Shown here: one piece after another, positions 1 to 10,194 of the stretch | Layout: every line of letters begins with the position of its first letter | Numbering within the stretch: position 1 is the first letter of the stretch | Assembly: GCA_047967505.1 (NCBI GenBank) | Contig: CM106541.1 | Source of the DNA: Dipteris shenzhenensis | Taxonomy: Eukaryota > Polypodiophyta > Polypodiopsida > Gleicheniales | DNA: 64,000 nucleotides | Direction: 5' to 3' (one strand) | Notes under the pieces: model-generated | Database searches by the model: none | Told to the model about the DNA's origin: nothing | The model's input: the letters and a program-made list of their open reading frames with translations, nothing else | Translations under genes and position numbers: made by a program

Positions 1-482
1 ACAAGATAACAAGAGGGTTGGAAGAAAGAGAGGAGAGATATACCCGTGACAGACTCTTACTGCTCGATGCACTTGATCCTAGACTCTTACGAAGCGCTGA
101 TTTTCTATTCTTTAAGGAATGAAGCGCTCCTTTGGATTCGCCATAGCCAATTCCTATATCTTATTAAGCTTTCCATAGTTAAATTCGCCATAGCCAACTC
201 CCCGCCATAGCCACTCCTATCTTAGAGTCTATGCTCAAACTCTTGTGAGAGCCTTGAGAACATGGCAGTCTCGTCTTGCCGCATCTGAGAAGAGCAAAGC
301 GTACGTTAATCAAATTACGAAAGCTTACGAAAGTTTTGAAAGCTTACGTTAATCATCTCAGTGAGCATACAAAAGTTTTGTCAGGGGATTACGTCTAAGA
401 GAGCACCTGCATGAAGGCTCAAGCGAACGGTCAGCATGAACAAATGCGTAAAGCTGGAGGTGGCAAAATGCAGGATTAATTG
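1..482. other. Intergenic, no gene seen
   Basis: Moderately AT-rich DNA with short internal near-repeats such as the recurring phrase around TTCGCCATAGCCA near positions 130-215. I see no convincing coding frame, RNA gene or element boundary here. Confidence 0.5.
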
Positions 483-862
483 ATTCCGTTCATATCTTTG
501 GAAGTGTGAATCCCTTCATTCTTTGGAAAAGCGAATCCTTCATGCTTCAATCTTTGGAAAAGCGAATCCTTCATGCTTCTTTGGAAGTGCAAATCTTTGG
601 AAAAGCAAAGAGTATGAACTAAAACGAGCGGCGAGCTTGAGTAGATGAGCGAAAGGAAAGGCGAGCGGAGCTTGATGGAGCGAAACAAAAGAAAGGAAGA
701 TAAAGGGAGGAACCAAAAAGCAAGTATTCAACAAAGAGACATGAAAAGCAAGGGCGAGCGATGAGTAGATGAAGCGAAAGGCAGGCGAGCGGCGAGCGGT
801 GAGCTTGATGAGCGAAAGGCAGAAGAAAGGTAAGCTAAAGGGAGGAACCCAAAAAGCAAAGG
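483..862. repeat. Degenerate tandem repeats
   Basis: Two small repeats lie side by side. From about 487 to 610, a unit containing TCTTTGGAAAAGCGAATCC and CTTCATGCTTC recurs three to four times. From about 631 to 862, a roughly 115-bp purine-rich unit (GGCGAGCGGCGAGC..., AAAGGGAGGAACC...AAAAAGCAA) is present twice in tandem. The open frames over this stretch only reflect the repeats. Confidence 0.7.
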
Positions 863-2573
863 GGCAAGGAAAGTGGAGACAAAAGTGTAGGATTAACTTG
901 TGAGAACTATGCTTGAGCTAGCTTGAGCTATGTGCATGATGAGATCCACAGTAGCACGGCATGCGAGGCAATCAACATAGGGCAACGAGATGAAAGAGAA
1001 GGTACTAGGGTTTTTCAAAATTTTACCTTCATTAGTTTAACCTTTTTCATTTCGTTAAAAAACAAATTTAACACGTTTAATATATCCTACCTATGCACTT
1101 TTTTTTAATGTAACGAAGTTAGAGATGTGTCATTGAGCTTCAAGTATACACTTGGGCTCCATAAACCACACAAGGCTCTAGAAGCCTCTTGTAATAGGCC
1201 TTGACAAGAACTACAGTCTCTTCAAGAGCATAAGAATGTACTTCAATAACTAGTTAGCTTGAAATAAGTTCTCATTGGAGTTTAGAATGCAAGCTTCAAG
1301 AGCAACACATAAAAATATAGTCAATGTTGTCTAGACATACTCATAGTGATGTAGAAGTCATAGATTTTGTGCAAATTCACAAACCTCTACCTCTCTCTCT
1401 CTCATAGAAGGGAATTCCACACACAAATCCTATCAAACATAAATTTCAAACAAAAAGAAAATGAGTTCCTAGGGGGCTCCTACAATCAAGCTCTAGTCCT
1501 CTCAAATATAAATGGGAACTATACTACTCAAAGAAATGGTGAAGATGGGCAATGTTGTAGAGGGAGGGCTTTGGAGCGTAACAAAACCAAGGGCTTACAA
1601 GAGAGAGACACTATAGGGGGGAGAAGAACACCATGGGCTAATATAAAGATAGGGGTGAGAGAGAGGGGACAAGATGACTAATTGTACACTACATTAGAAA
1701 ATGAAGATAGGGGTAAATATACATCTTAGAGGATAATGACTATTCCTTATAATCCACATGTTGAGGATAAAAGTGCAATTAAGCACTTTTTAAACAATTT
1801 ATGGCTAGGTTGCAATGAAAGGTTAGTTGTGTCAAGAGGGCAAATCTATTTGAAGGGCACTTATCGAGATTGTCAATGGCTTGACCATAAAATTTAAGCC
1901 GCTGCATTAGGACAATCTAGTTGGTTGTGCACAAAGCCTTTCTATAAGCCTTGCGATGTTATGACTCATATGCTACTATATTTCCAAATTCTTATTGAGG
2001 TGAACTTCCTCCTTTGACAAGACTAATATACACAACCTAACTAGTTTGTCGCTTGATACAACTCCCATAAAGATACATGTTATGAAAACTTTATAATTAT
2101 TTCTACTAAATGAAATGCAAGCATGACCACTTGTGAAGTTCATCAGTTACTTTGGCATAGTAGAGAGAGAATGAGAAGTGCTTGAGAAGATGAACATAGA
2201 AGTCGTCCACGGAAGACAACAATGGCTTGAGGATGATCTCCTTAAAGAGTGCTTCTTAAGAAATTGATGGGCTAGGGGTTAAGGATGATAATTCTAAAAC
2301 ATTAAGCGTCCAGATCAAGTAGATTAAGGACATAATTCAAGTGCACCTTTATTCAAAAGGAGTTACTCTCACAGGCGCACCATGGGCACCACCCACACAT
2401 CATGGATGGGCAAGATTGCCCACCCCATCCAACCCATGGCACAGATGCATTCAATGCACCATAGAGGGACTTAGGCAGCTCTAGTGTGAAAACAGCATAA
2501 GCATTCAAGCTGCCAAGTTAAGGGCACTTCAGCCTACAGAGGGGCACGTCTGAGCTGAGGTCAAAGCCACACA

Positions 2574-2576
<3 letters not shown>
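863..2576. other. Intergenic, nothing recognised
   Basis: No coding similarity, RNA gene or clear element end is visible. A short CT run lies near 1390. The open frames (the longest about 100 codons) have no recognisable motif. Confidence 0.45.

Positions 2577-2630
<54 letters not shown>
2577..2630. repeat. (AG)n microsatellite
   Basis: An uninterrupted AG dinucleotide run of about 27 units. It is the first of many GA/CT runs in the window. Confidence 0.97.
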
Positions 2631-2636
<6 letters not shown>

Positions 2637-2928
2637 CGCAACGAAATGTACAGGATAATATTGTATTGGGCAGTAAGTTTACCTCTTGAGTCAAGGCAGC
2701 AAGGACGGTGAGATATACGAAAAGCAAAATTTTACATTACTTGAACCTTGATCAAGAAAAACATACTCTAACATAAAAATTTGTAACTTAACCAACCTAG
2801 CATAACTAAACTAACGTGAATAAACTCACATAACGAGCTAGGTTTCATAAAGTAATATCGATCAACTTTACCACATATATGAATAAATGGAAGTAAAATA
2901 GTGTATGGTTTCAAATGAATACCACGTT

Positions 2929-2955
2929 CACACACACACACACACACACACACAC
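2929..2955. repeat. (CA)n microsatellite
   Basis: A CA dinucleotide run of about 13 units just before the first palindromic repeat units. Confidence 0.95.
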
Positions 2956-3034
2956 TACCATCCTCCAATCTCCCCATTTTACAAAGCTAAAATTTTTTAA
3001 ATTTGCTCCACTTCCATTCTCCCATTGGAAAGGT

Positions 3035-3395
3035 GGAATGGCACCAGTGCCATTCTCCCATTGTGATTTCCTGATTCAAATCTTGGCTGTGCAAAGGGGA
3101 AATGGCACTAGTGCCATTCTCCTAGATTCAAAGTTTTGGCTTCACAGAGTCAAAATGGCACATGTGAGTTTGATGATCTCAGTGTCATTATGTAGGTGCC
3201 AGCATGAGATTGGCATCACTGCCATTCTCCCCTGGTGGTAATCTAGACAAACTAAACCTATAGATTGACATTCCACTAATTTTATTGGCTACAGTAGGAT
3301 AATGGCAAAAGTGCCAATGCACATGTGAGTTTAGGATTCCTTATGCATGTTTTCAGTTCATGGTATGAGATTGGCACCACTGCCATTCTCCACAG
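3035..3395. repeat. Palindromic repeat array, left part
   Basis: Contains several copies of a palindromic unit made of half-site GGAGAATGGCACT followed by its reverse complement. Copies at 3035-3058 and about 3097-3122 are near full length; those near 3205-3232, 3301-3316 and 3366-3391 are degenerate. The stretch from about 3160 to 3290 is repeated at about 5608-5740, beyond the LINE, so this part and the part starting near 5608 were one array before the LINE inserted. Confidence 0.85.
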
Positions 3396-3400
3396 AGATT
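3391..3400. repeat. LINE target-site duplication, left copy
   Basis: The 10-bp CACAGAGATT here is identical to 5525-5534 on the other side of the LINE. Inside it lies a run of T, which is the A-tail of the minus-strand LINE. Confidence 0.85.
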
Positions 3401-5524
3401 TTTTTTCCGAAAAAACAGTGCTAATTATATTACTTTGAGAACAAGATACAAGGGGTCAGCTTATAGCTGACGGGCTGCGTTCACAAATCGGACACAGCCC
3501 TAACAAGTAGCAAAATAGAAAACCATCCTCTCACGGAGGGAGAAAACGAGTATGAGCAGCCATCGGGGTGGTGAGTAGTGCCACCGAAGGCCCTGCGTAG
3601 TCTGCTCGAAGAAGAGGCCCTGTGTGTCCCAAGTCCGGAGGAAGCGTCTCCGCTTCTCCTGACCGGCCCGGGAGTCTCCCTGAATCTGGTCCCACTGGCC
3701 TCTGAGGGTATGAATAATCTCACTCCAAATCTCCGCCATGATCTGGGCAGTCGATAAGGAGGTGCCACCGAGGATCTGCGCGCAGCGCGAGGTCCAGATG
3801 TGCCACCCTGTAATGCTGCTAATAATCTCCCAGACTGGCTGCCTCTCCCGAACTCCTGTATCAGCCTCTGCTAGGTGCTGTGGGATACCCTCGAGCGGTC
3901 CCCACGTCCCCTGTGTGATAAGGAAAGTGGGGTCCTGCTGACATGCCTCAAAAAGGTGATGAAGACCAGGTGCAGTGCTGCACCAACAGAACGCGCCCCA
4001 AGTGATCAATCCTAGCTCTGGTGCTGCGCGAGTAAGAATCCCAAAAGTCCACCTCCACACTTCCTGGGCGCGAGTGCAGCTCCACAGGCAGTGCTTTGGT
4101 GTCTCCTCATCCGCATGGCACATCTGGCAGCATCCGTCCTGGCCTATCTGCCTCAACCAGCTCCCCACTGGAAGACCTTTGTGGGCGAGAAGCCACAGGA
4201 AGTATGAGATCTTCCGTGGCCGCCAACTCTCCCACAAGGCCTTCCAGAATGCCTGTAAAAAGAACCTGGAGAGACCCTGTGCGTACCAGCTGGGTCGCTG
4301 GGTGGGGGGGCGGCTCTGCATCCTCCCGAGAACTCGCCTGCCCAAAGTCGTACTGTAGGCGAAGAAAGAGGTCGGCCCCTGACCTGTCACAATCTCTGGC
4401 CACCACCACTCTCCTGGGTCCCAATCAAGCTCTGCCAATGCCCGCCCCTCCCAAAGCCAAAGACGCCAGAGCTGCACCTGGTCCTGCTCGATGCTAGGGT
4501 CGGTACGCCAGACCTTCCCCAAGAGGCCTACGATCCGAACCCTCTGCCACGGGAGTAGGGGGTCGATGAGTGCACCCTCTGTCCTGAGTCTTCCCTCCCC
4601 AGAAACCGCGAAGAAGGAAATAGAAGAGTCATCCAAACGTCCTGCGATCACCAGTGGAATGCCACGGGGGGTGAACTGTCCCAGCCATCGGGTGTCACCA
4701 GGCATGATGATCTGGGACTCAGGTGGGGCCAACCAAGCCGCTGGGATCGCCCCGTCGATCTCCGTGCGTCTCGCCTGGGCTCCACGTGCACCTCCAGCTG
4801 CATCTGCAAGATCTGCCATCTCTAGATGTCTGTACGTATCCCTCCAAACACGGAGGGATCGGGCTGGCCCCCTCATCCAACCGTCCCACCTGATATGTGA
4901 TCTCTCCCCCAACTGAAGGCCCTCGGCATCTCTGACCTGACTGTTCCAGATAAGCGGCTGGCGATCGATCTCCTCCTGACAGCTGGGAGGGGACTGAATG
5001 AGACTGAGACGGAGCCGCCTCCAAACCATGAGGAGGCTACGAACGAGAGGGGAGCGGGGCTGAGTGAGCGGGGCGGAGGTGAAGATCCACCTGAAGGACG
5101 GTAGCCAATCTCCACCTCGGCGCGGGACACAGGAGCCGACTCCCTGCTGAAGTAGCGTCTTCCACGTCTGCCCCCCTGGGGTCAAACCGCGAATGACAAG
5201 CTTGCCTAACAAGGCCTGACTCTGAAGCTCTGGATCAATGACCCCCAGGCCACCCTCAGCCTGTGGAAGAATGACTGTCTGCCACGCAACCCTGGCTCTG
5301 ATATCTCTATGACCATCCTCCCCTGACCAAAGGAAGTTCCGAACCAACCTCCTGAGCTGTGCCGCGCTGGATCTCGAGAAGCACCAGCAGGAAGCCACAT
5401 ACCAAGCCGTGGCTAGGAGGACCTGGTTGACTACCAAGGCACGACCTGCAAGAGAGAGCTTAGCAGTGCTCCAGAAAGCCAGCTTCCGTCGGATGGAATC
5501 TAGCTTCCGTCGGATGGAATCTAA
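3401..5524 (-). mobile_element. 5'-truncated non-LTR retrotransposon (LINE)
   Basis: A minus-strand insertion bounded by an exact 10-bp duplication (CACAGAGATT). It ends 3' in an A-rich tail, seen on the plus strand as TTTTTTTTCCGAAAAAA from 3399. Only the end of the reverse transcriptase and the zinc-finger-like region remain, which is the classic 5' truncation of target-primed reverse transcription. At its 5' edge a 21-bp segment is present twice in tandem (5481-5501 and 5502-5522). The element is markedly GC-richer than its surroundings, and it split an older palindromic array. Confidence 0.9.
3500..5524 (-). CDS. LINE ORF2 C-terminal fragment (RT thumb, zf-RVT)
   Basis: An open frame of about 670 codons with no true start. 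Its first codons lie in the target-site duplication and the 21-bp repeat, so the protein is an amputated ORF2. The first 100 residues match the end of plant LINE reverse transcriptases (AKLSLAGRALVVNQVLLA, then RNFLWSG and AEGGLGV). Around residues 430-500 is the zf-RVT-like pattern (RKISYFLWLLAHKGLPVG, then a CxxCH...H/C cluster followed by HCLWSC and VWRW). The ending is rich in Trp and Arg, and I see no RNase H domain. The whole fragment is uninterrupted, which suggests recent insertion, although it cannot encode a functional element. Confidence 0.88.
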   Translation of the reverse strand, partial: LDSIRRKLDSIRRKLAFWSTAKLSLAGRALVVNQVLLATAWYVASCWCFSRSSAAQLRRLVRNFLWSGEDGHRDIRARVAWQTVILPQAEGGLGVIDPELQSQALLGKLVIRGLTPGGQTWKTLLQQGVGSCVPRRGGDWLPSFRWIFTSAPLTQPRSPLVRSLLMVWRRLRLSLIQSPPSCQEEIDRQPLIWNSQVRDAEGLQLGERSHIRWDGWMRGPARSLRVWRDTYRHLEMADLADAAGGARGAQARRTEIDGAIPAAWLAPPESQIIMPGDTRWLGQFTPRGIPLVIAGRLDDSSISFFAVSGEGRLRTEGALIDPLLPWQRVRIVGLLGKVWRTDPSIEQDQVQLWRLWLWEGRALAELDWDPGEWWWPEIVTGQGPTSFFAYSTTLGRRVLGRMQSRPPTQRPSWYAQGLSRFFLQAFWKALWESWRPRKISYFLWLLAHKGLPVGSWLRQIGQDGCCQMCHADEETPKHCLWSCTRAQEVWRWTFGILTRAAPELGLITWGAFCWCSTAPGLHHLFEACQQDPTFLITQGTWGPLEGIPQHLAEADTGVRERQPVWEIISSITGWHIWTSRCAQILGGTSLSTAQIMAEIWSEIIHTLRGQWDQIQGDSRAGQEKRRRFLRTWDTQGLFFEQTTQGLRWHYSPPRWLLILVFSLRERMVFYFATC

Positions 5525-5534
5525 CACAGAGATT
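5525..5534. repeat. LINE target-site duplication, right copy
   Basis: CACAGAGATT, identical to 3391-3400; it marks the 5' edge of the minus-strand LINE. Confidence 0.85.
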
Positions 5535-5607
5535 GAAACAAATCCATATGAACTCTACAGAGCAGAGACTGTGATCATAGGAGAGTGGTGTCTGATTCCA
5601 TTCCACA

Positions 5608-6760
5608 TGTGAGTTTGATGATTTCAGTGTCATTATGTAGTTGCCAGCATGAGATTGGCATCACTACCATTCTCCGCTAGTGGTAATCTAGACAAACTAA
5701 ACCTATAGATTGACGTTCCACTAATTCCAATGGGAGAATGGCATTGGTGCCCTTCTACCTGTGTGAATCCAAAATTTTGAATTAGGACATTCCATTGGGA
5801 GAATGGCGCTAGTGCCATTCTCCATTTTCCTATTACAATGGAGAATGGCACTAAACCTATAGATTGAAATTCCACTAATTCCAATGGGAGAATGGCATTG
5901 GTGCCCTTCTACCTTTGTGAAGCCAAAATTTTGAATTAGGACATTCCATTGGGAGAATGGCACCAGTGCCATTCTCCATTTTCCAATGGGAGAATGGCAC
6001 CAGTGCCAGTCTCCATTTTCCTATTACAAAGCCAAAAAATTAGGACATTCCATTGGGAGAATGGCACTAGTGCCATTCTCCATTTTCCAATGGGAGAATG
6101 GCACTAGTGCCATTCTCCATTTTCCTATTCCTAGTGCCATTCTCCATTTTCCTATTACAAAGCCAAAAAATTAGGACATTCCATTGGGAGAATGGCACTA
6201 GTGCCATTCTCCATTTTCCTATTCTCCAGTGCCATTCTCCCATTACAATGTCCTAATATAAAATTTTGGCTTTGCAAAGGGATCATGGCACCATTGGCAT
6301 TCTCCCAAGCCAAAGTCCCAAGTCAAAATTTTGTCTTCCAAAGGAAGAATGGCACTAGTCTATTCTCCTCTTATGAAGACAAATGTTTTTCTCAAGTCAA
6401 TGCATGGGGAGAATGGCACTGGTGCCATTCCCCTTTTCAAAGATGGGATATGCAATTCTCCATAGGTTCGCCAAATTCACATGGAGAATGGCACTGGTGC
6501 CATTCCCCCTGCTACAAGGACAACTTTGTTGGTCTTATGAAATTCTTTCGTTGTAGTTTGTTCATAATCAATTTCCTGTCATCGTAATGAGAGGGGATGG
6601 CTACTATCAGATGCATGAATCAGGTCATGATGATGGTGAAAATAATTCATGCTTTAGAAAAAGTTTTATCAAATTGCTAAAATTTTTAGGGAATAATTCA
6701 TGCTTTCATGAAAATTTTGTATAGACTCATTCATGCTTTATAGAGATTTGCACCAATGCC
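5608..6760. repeat. Palindromic repeat array, right part
   Basis: More than a dozen units of a 26-bp palindrome (half-site GGAGAATGGCACT plus its reverse complement) are separated by related AT-rich spacers such as ATTTTCCTATTACAAAGCC and ATTAGGACATTCCATTGG. Perfect cores are at 6057-6080, 6094-6117 and 6188-6211. Divergent or half units lie near 5733, 5798, 5888, 5951, 5989, 6130, 6225, 6345, 6409, 6482 and 6728. Units become sparser and more degenerate to the right. The array ends about 100 bp before a transposase-like gene. Confidence 0.92.
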
Positions 6761-6870
6761 ATTCTTCCCCTCTAGAAGGACATGTTTGATGGTCTTATGA
6801 AATTCTTTGGTTGCAATTTGTTCATAATTAATTCTCCGTAATCATAATGACAGGGGATGGCTATCAGAAG
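6518..6870. repeat. Direct duplication at the gene start
   Basis: A segment of about 85 bp at roughly 6518-6605 (GGTCTTATGAAATTCTTT ... AGGGGATGGCTA) is repeated at about 6778-6870. The second copy contains the likely ATG of the downstream transposase-like gene. The duplication therefore includes the 5' edge of that gene. Confidence 0.8.
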
Positions 6871-9800
6871 CGGGGAGAAGGTCATGATGATGGTGGGGAA
6901 TGAAGTGGTTGGAATTGGTGGAGTGTGTGCAATAGATCCGGAGGCCTACTGTAGTGGTATGAAGATTGGGACAGAAAATGTATCGGTGATAGTGGAGAAG
7001 TCTATCAATAGTGAAATGCTCTTGCCATTTCCCACTATGGATGCAGTGCTTGTTGGTGAGGCAATTTGGAGCGTTGTCAAGTGGCCTAAGGGCTCTCTAA
7101 AACATGTTGGTGATTCTTTACATGATGCGGTAACTGAAGAAGCTGCACCAAATGAGCCTGAGCGACCTTATGTTGAGGCAATGCCAGTTTCTTCATTGGA
7201 AACTGACAATTTCATTCGTGAATCTTGGAAAGAGAAAAAGGTTGTCTTATGGGATGAGAGCAAAACAAAGACCATGGGGGAAGGTGTGATCTTATATGTT
7301 TTCCCGAGAGACTCTATAAACTTTGACCTATTGGGTAACGATTGCATTGGTGTGGGTATTGAAAAGAAAGAACAAATTAGAGGAAGTGACTCAGGGTCTT
7401 CCATGCAAGATGTCGGCTCTCTCAGCCTAGTAAAGTGGCCCATCAAGCAGATTACCTTACTTGAAGGAAGCCCATTGCAACAATATGTGCCCATGGACCA
7501 CGTTGCTGGTATAGATGAGTTGGTCAATGATCAAATGTTGAAAAGGGACGATCCAACATCAAAGAAAAGAAGGTACACTTTCATTAACAGGGTGCCTAAA
7601 CAAAGAGAGCCTCCAATAGCAATGTACAAAATGTCACTAGATTCGGTGCAACAGGTTTCTTCCATCGATTGTTGTGGGAGTAGGTGTTGCCAACATGCAG
7701 AGCGAGATCTCTTAATGAATCTAAGGAAGAACTTTTGGGGAAGCTCCTTGGAGTCTCGTACAAACTTTATATACGATGTGTTGTCAACGGCTTGGCATCA
7801 TGACTACATAGGGAGGATATGCTACAACTTTAGGATAAACAGTCGGGATGTCTGTTGTAGAGCATGATATGAGATGCATGGAATTCCAAGGACATCATTT
7901 TATCGATATAGGGAGCAATTTGAGAGTGGTGTGTAGCGATATGTGCATGGCAATTCAGGGATTATGAGGAGGAGCAGGGAGCACATAGGTATGGGAAGGG
8001 CTCTCATTCAACACTTTGTGGATAATAGCACAGAGCATATGCCTCACAAGAGTAGAACCCATGTAGGATGGTTCTAGAGAGACACAGCAAGTGATACCTG
8101 AAGTGTATAAGAAGATAGATGTCCTACGTGAGGTCAACACTTCACTTAATCAACGTGGTTATCAGAGCCTATCCACATCCACATTTGGCAGGATTTGGAA
8201 ATCAGACTTAAAAAATGTAGCCCTTGCTAAGACGAGTGAATTCTCTAAATGTAGCTTGTGCAGCCCGGATCAAGGCTCAATTGGCAGTCACAAAAAGTCA
8301 AGATGAGCGCAATTCGCTGATGGAAGAGAGAAAGATGCATATGATATAGCAACAAAGTTGTAGGAACTTATACTATGCATGGCGTAGGTACTCCAAGATG
8401 GATCCAAAAAAGTATGTATGCATAATCCATGATAAGATGGACCAAAAAAAGACGGCAATTCCAAGACTTCAGGTGAGGTCCAAGGACACCGATTCTGCAT
8501 GGCAATTACAGGTTTCACTCATTGGAATAATTACCCATGGGCATGGAAACGGTCATTATGGACACTTCACCCTCAATGGTTTGTGGCCATCTGATCCCAA
8601 CCTGACGATTGGATCGCTCTCAATTTGTTTGCGCAACCTCGAGAGGATGGATATGCATGACCTTGGAGACCTTGCTATCAATGGGATTCCTAGAAGCAAT
8701 GCTCGCCTTTTGAATGCTCTATGTTCAAGAAACGCTTTGGACTCCCATTACAGTTCTAAAGGTGCACATGTTTCCACAAGTGGAGCTAGCTTGTCTGAAA
8801 ATGTAGATGTCACGATCACAAATGCAAATCTAGAAACTGTATCGAAAAGTGACCCGAAGTCTGTCACGAAGGCCATGAAAACTTCCATTGCAAGGGCTAC
8901 AGACACATGTGTGAATTTTTTTCCATCAAATACAAGAGAAAACCCACCCTCTTTAGAGGGGAGTGTTGCTATTGAGCCACCATTCCAAAAGTTGCCAGAG
9001 AACTTGCTACTCCAACTAGATAATTGTGGGTCTAAGAACAAAAATAGATACTTGTTTGCATACCTTTCTCTTCTTGTAGCAAGGGGCATTTTCAAGACAG
9101 TTCAATTGGGATTCTTGATGGTAGGGCACACACATGAGGACATTGATGCAATGTTCAGCAGGTTTTCTGAGAGCTTGCAGGTGGGACAAACATTCACTTT
9201 CCCGCATCTGATGGATACATTCAAAAAATGTACATCATCTTCACCGGCACCATTTGTTCTTACATGGGTTCCTAACTTCAAGGATTATGTAGATGGCTAC
9301 CTATGTGATGGGCAAGAAATGCTAGTTGGACATGCAAAGCCATTACAATTTCGATTTTACATGCAAGGTGACATACCAATGATGCAGTACAAGGTGCATC
9401 CAAAATCACCGAATTGGATGCCCATTGAAGGGGGAATCGAGCTATGGAAGAAAGATAGTGAGGGTCGATCATTGTTGCCAACAGGTTGTCTGGATATACT
9501 ACCAATGGCTGCATTTGTGAGAGATCACTTGCAAGTAATATCAGGGATAAAGGATTACATTAAGTTTTGGGAGAAATGTGCAAATGGAAAGAATGCATCC
9601 TATGAGTCCTACATTAGGCCAGTGATAGGCTATTGGAAAACCATGATCGGTGAGCTCAAATAGGAAAACATCTCAGAGATAGGAGTGTACAGAGAGTTTT
9701 GGCCAAGAACACAATCTCCTGATGAGGAGGATGATATAGATGCTTGCATTAATGATTTCCAAGGCTATGAGGAATGGAATGATCACTATTGTGGGCCTCT

Positions 9801-10194
9801 AAAAGGTAAACCGAGGGAAGAGTTCAGACTAATGGTGGATGTTAAGCAAGGTGACTTCGTCTTGGTGAGGCCATCAGATCCTATGTACCCCATATGGCTT
9901 GGGGTTGCCATATCAAGTGCCGAGATGGATGCTGCTTCTCCTAATTTCAAGAAATTATTAATTCAGTATTGAGCACCATCAGTTAAGAGAAAGGGGCTCA
10001 GTGATGCAGATGCCCATGTTGATTGCTGGAACAAGTATTGGGCAGAGAATAGGTTGGATCCACAGGTATGGGAGTGTATTGATGCAATTTTCTGGTCATG
10101 GACATCAAAATCCATAAATAGACCCAAGAAGATCAAGATTCCACAGAGCGTATGTATCAAAGCACAGGAGAGCTTGGTTGGTATCAGAGCATAG
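6857..10194 (+). pseudogene. Family T transposase-like gene, copy 1 (DUF7869-type), decayed
   Basis: One ancestral reading frame of about 1,110 codons can be followed with two single-base insertions (near 8069 and 8262) and five in-frame stops: TGA 7865, TAG 7934, TAG 8347, TAG 9661, TGA 9970. Residues 1-80 and about 125-200 are two related domains (LG...V.V... then VKWP) resembling the plant transposon domain DUF8039. A Cys-rich stretch (CCGSRCCQHAERD) and a KCSLC motif follow. The last third has the transposase-like signature IIHDKMDQKKT, then LQLDNCGSKNKN, then GFLMVGHTHEDIDAMFS, whose acidic residues fit a DDE/RNase H-like fold. The C-terminal part (GDFVLVRPSDPMYPIWLG) resembles a small BAH/chromo-like module. 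Family names are from memory; the superfamily is unassigned. ATG 6857 is chosen because it opens the longest frame. Confidence 0.8.

Noticed and set aside
3500-5527. A host gene of 675 codons
   Set aside because: Reverse-transcriptase and zf-RVT motifs, flanking target duplication and A-tail show a LINE fragment. The apparent start is a GTG in the target duplication.
5608-6560. Palindromic repeats with spacers, superficially CRISPR-like
   Set aside because: Spacers are related to each other, spacing is irregular, the repeats drift, there are no cas genes, and the setting is a plant nuclear genome.
10179-10190. TGGTATCAGAGC, identical to the Copia primer-binding site
   Set aside because: It lies within the C-terminal coding similarity of family T copy 1, with no LTR end beside it. 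I treat it as coincidence.
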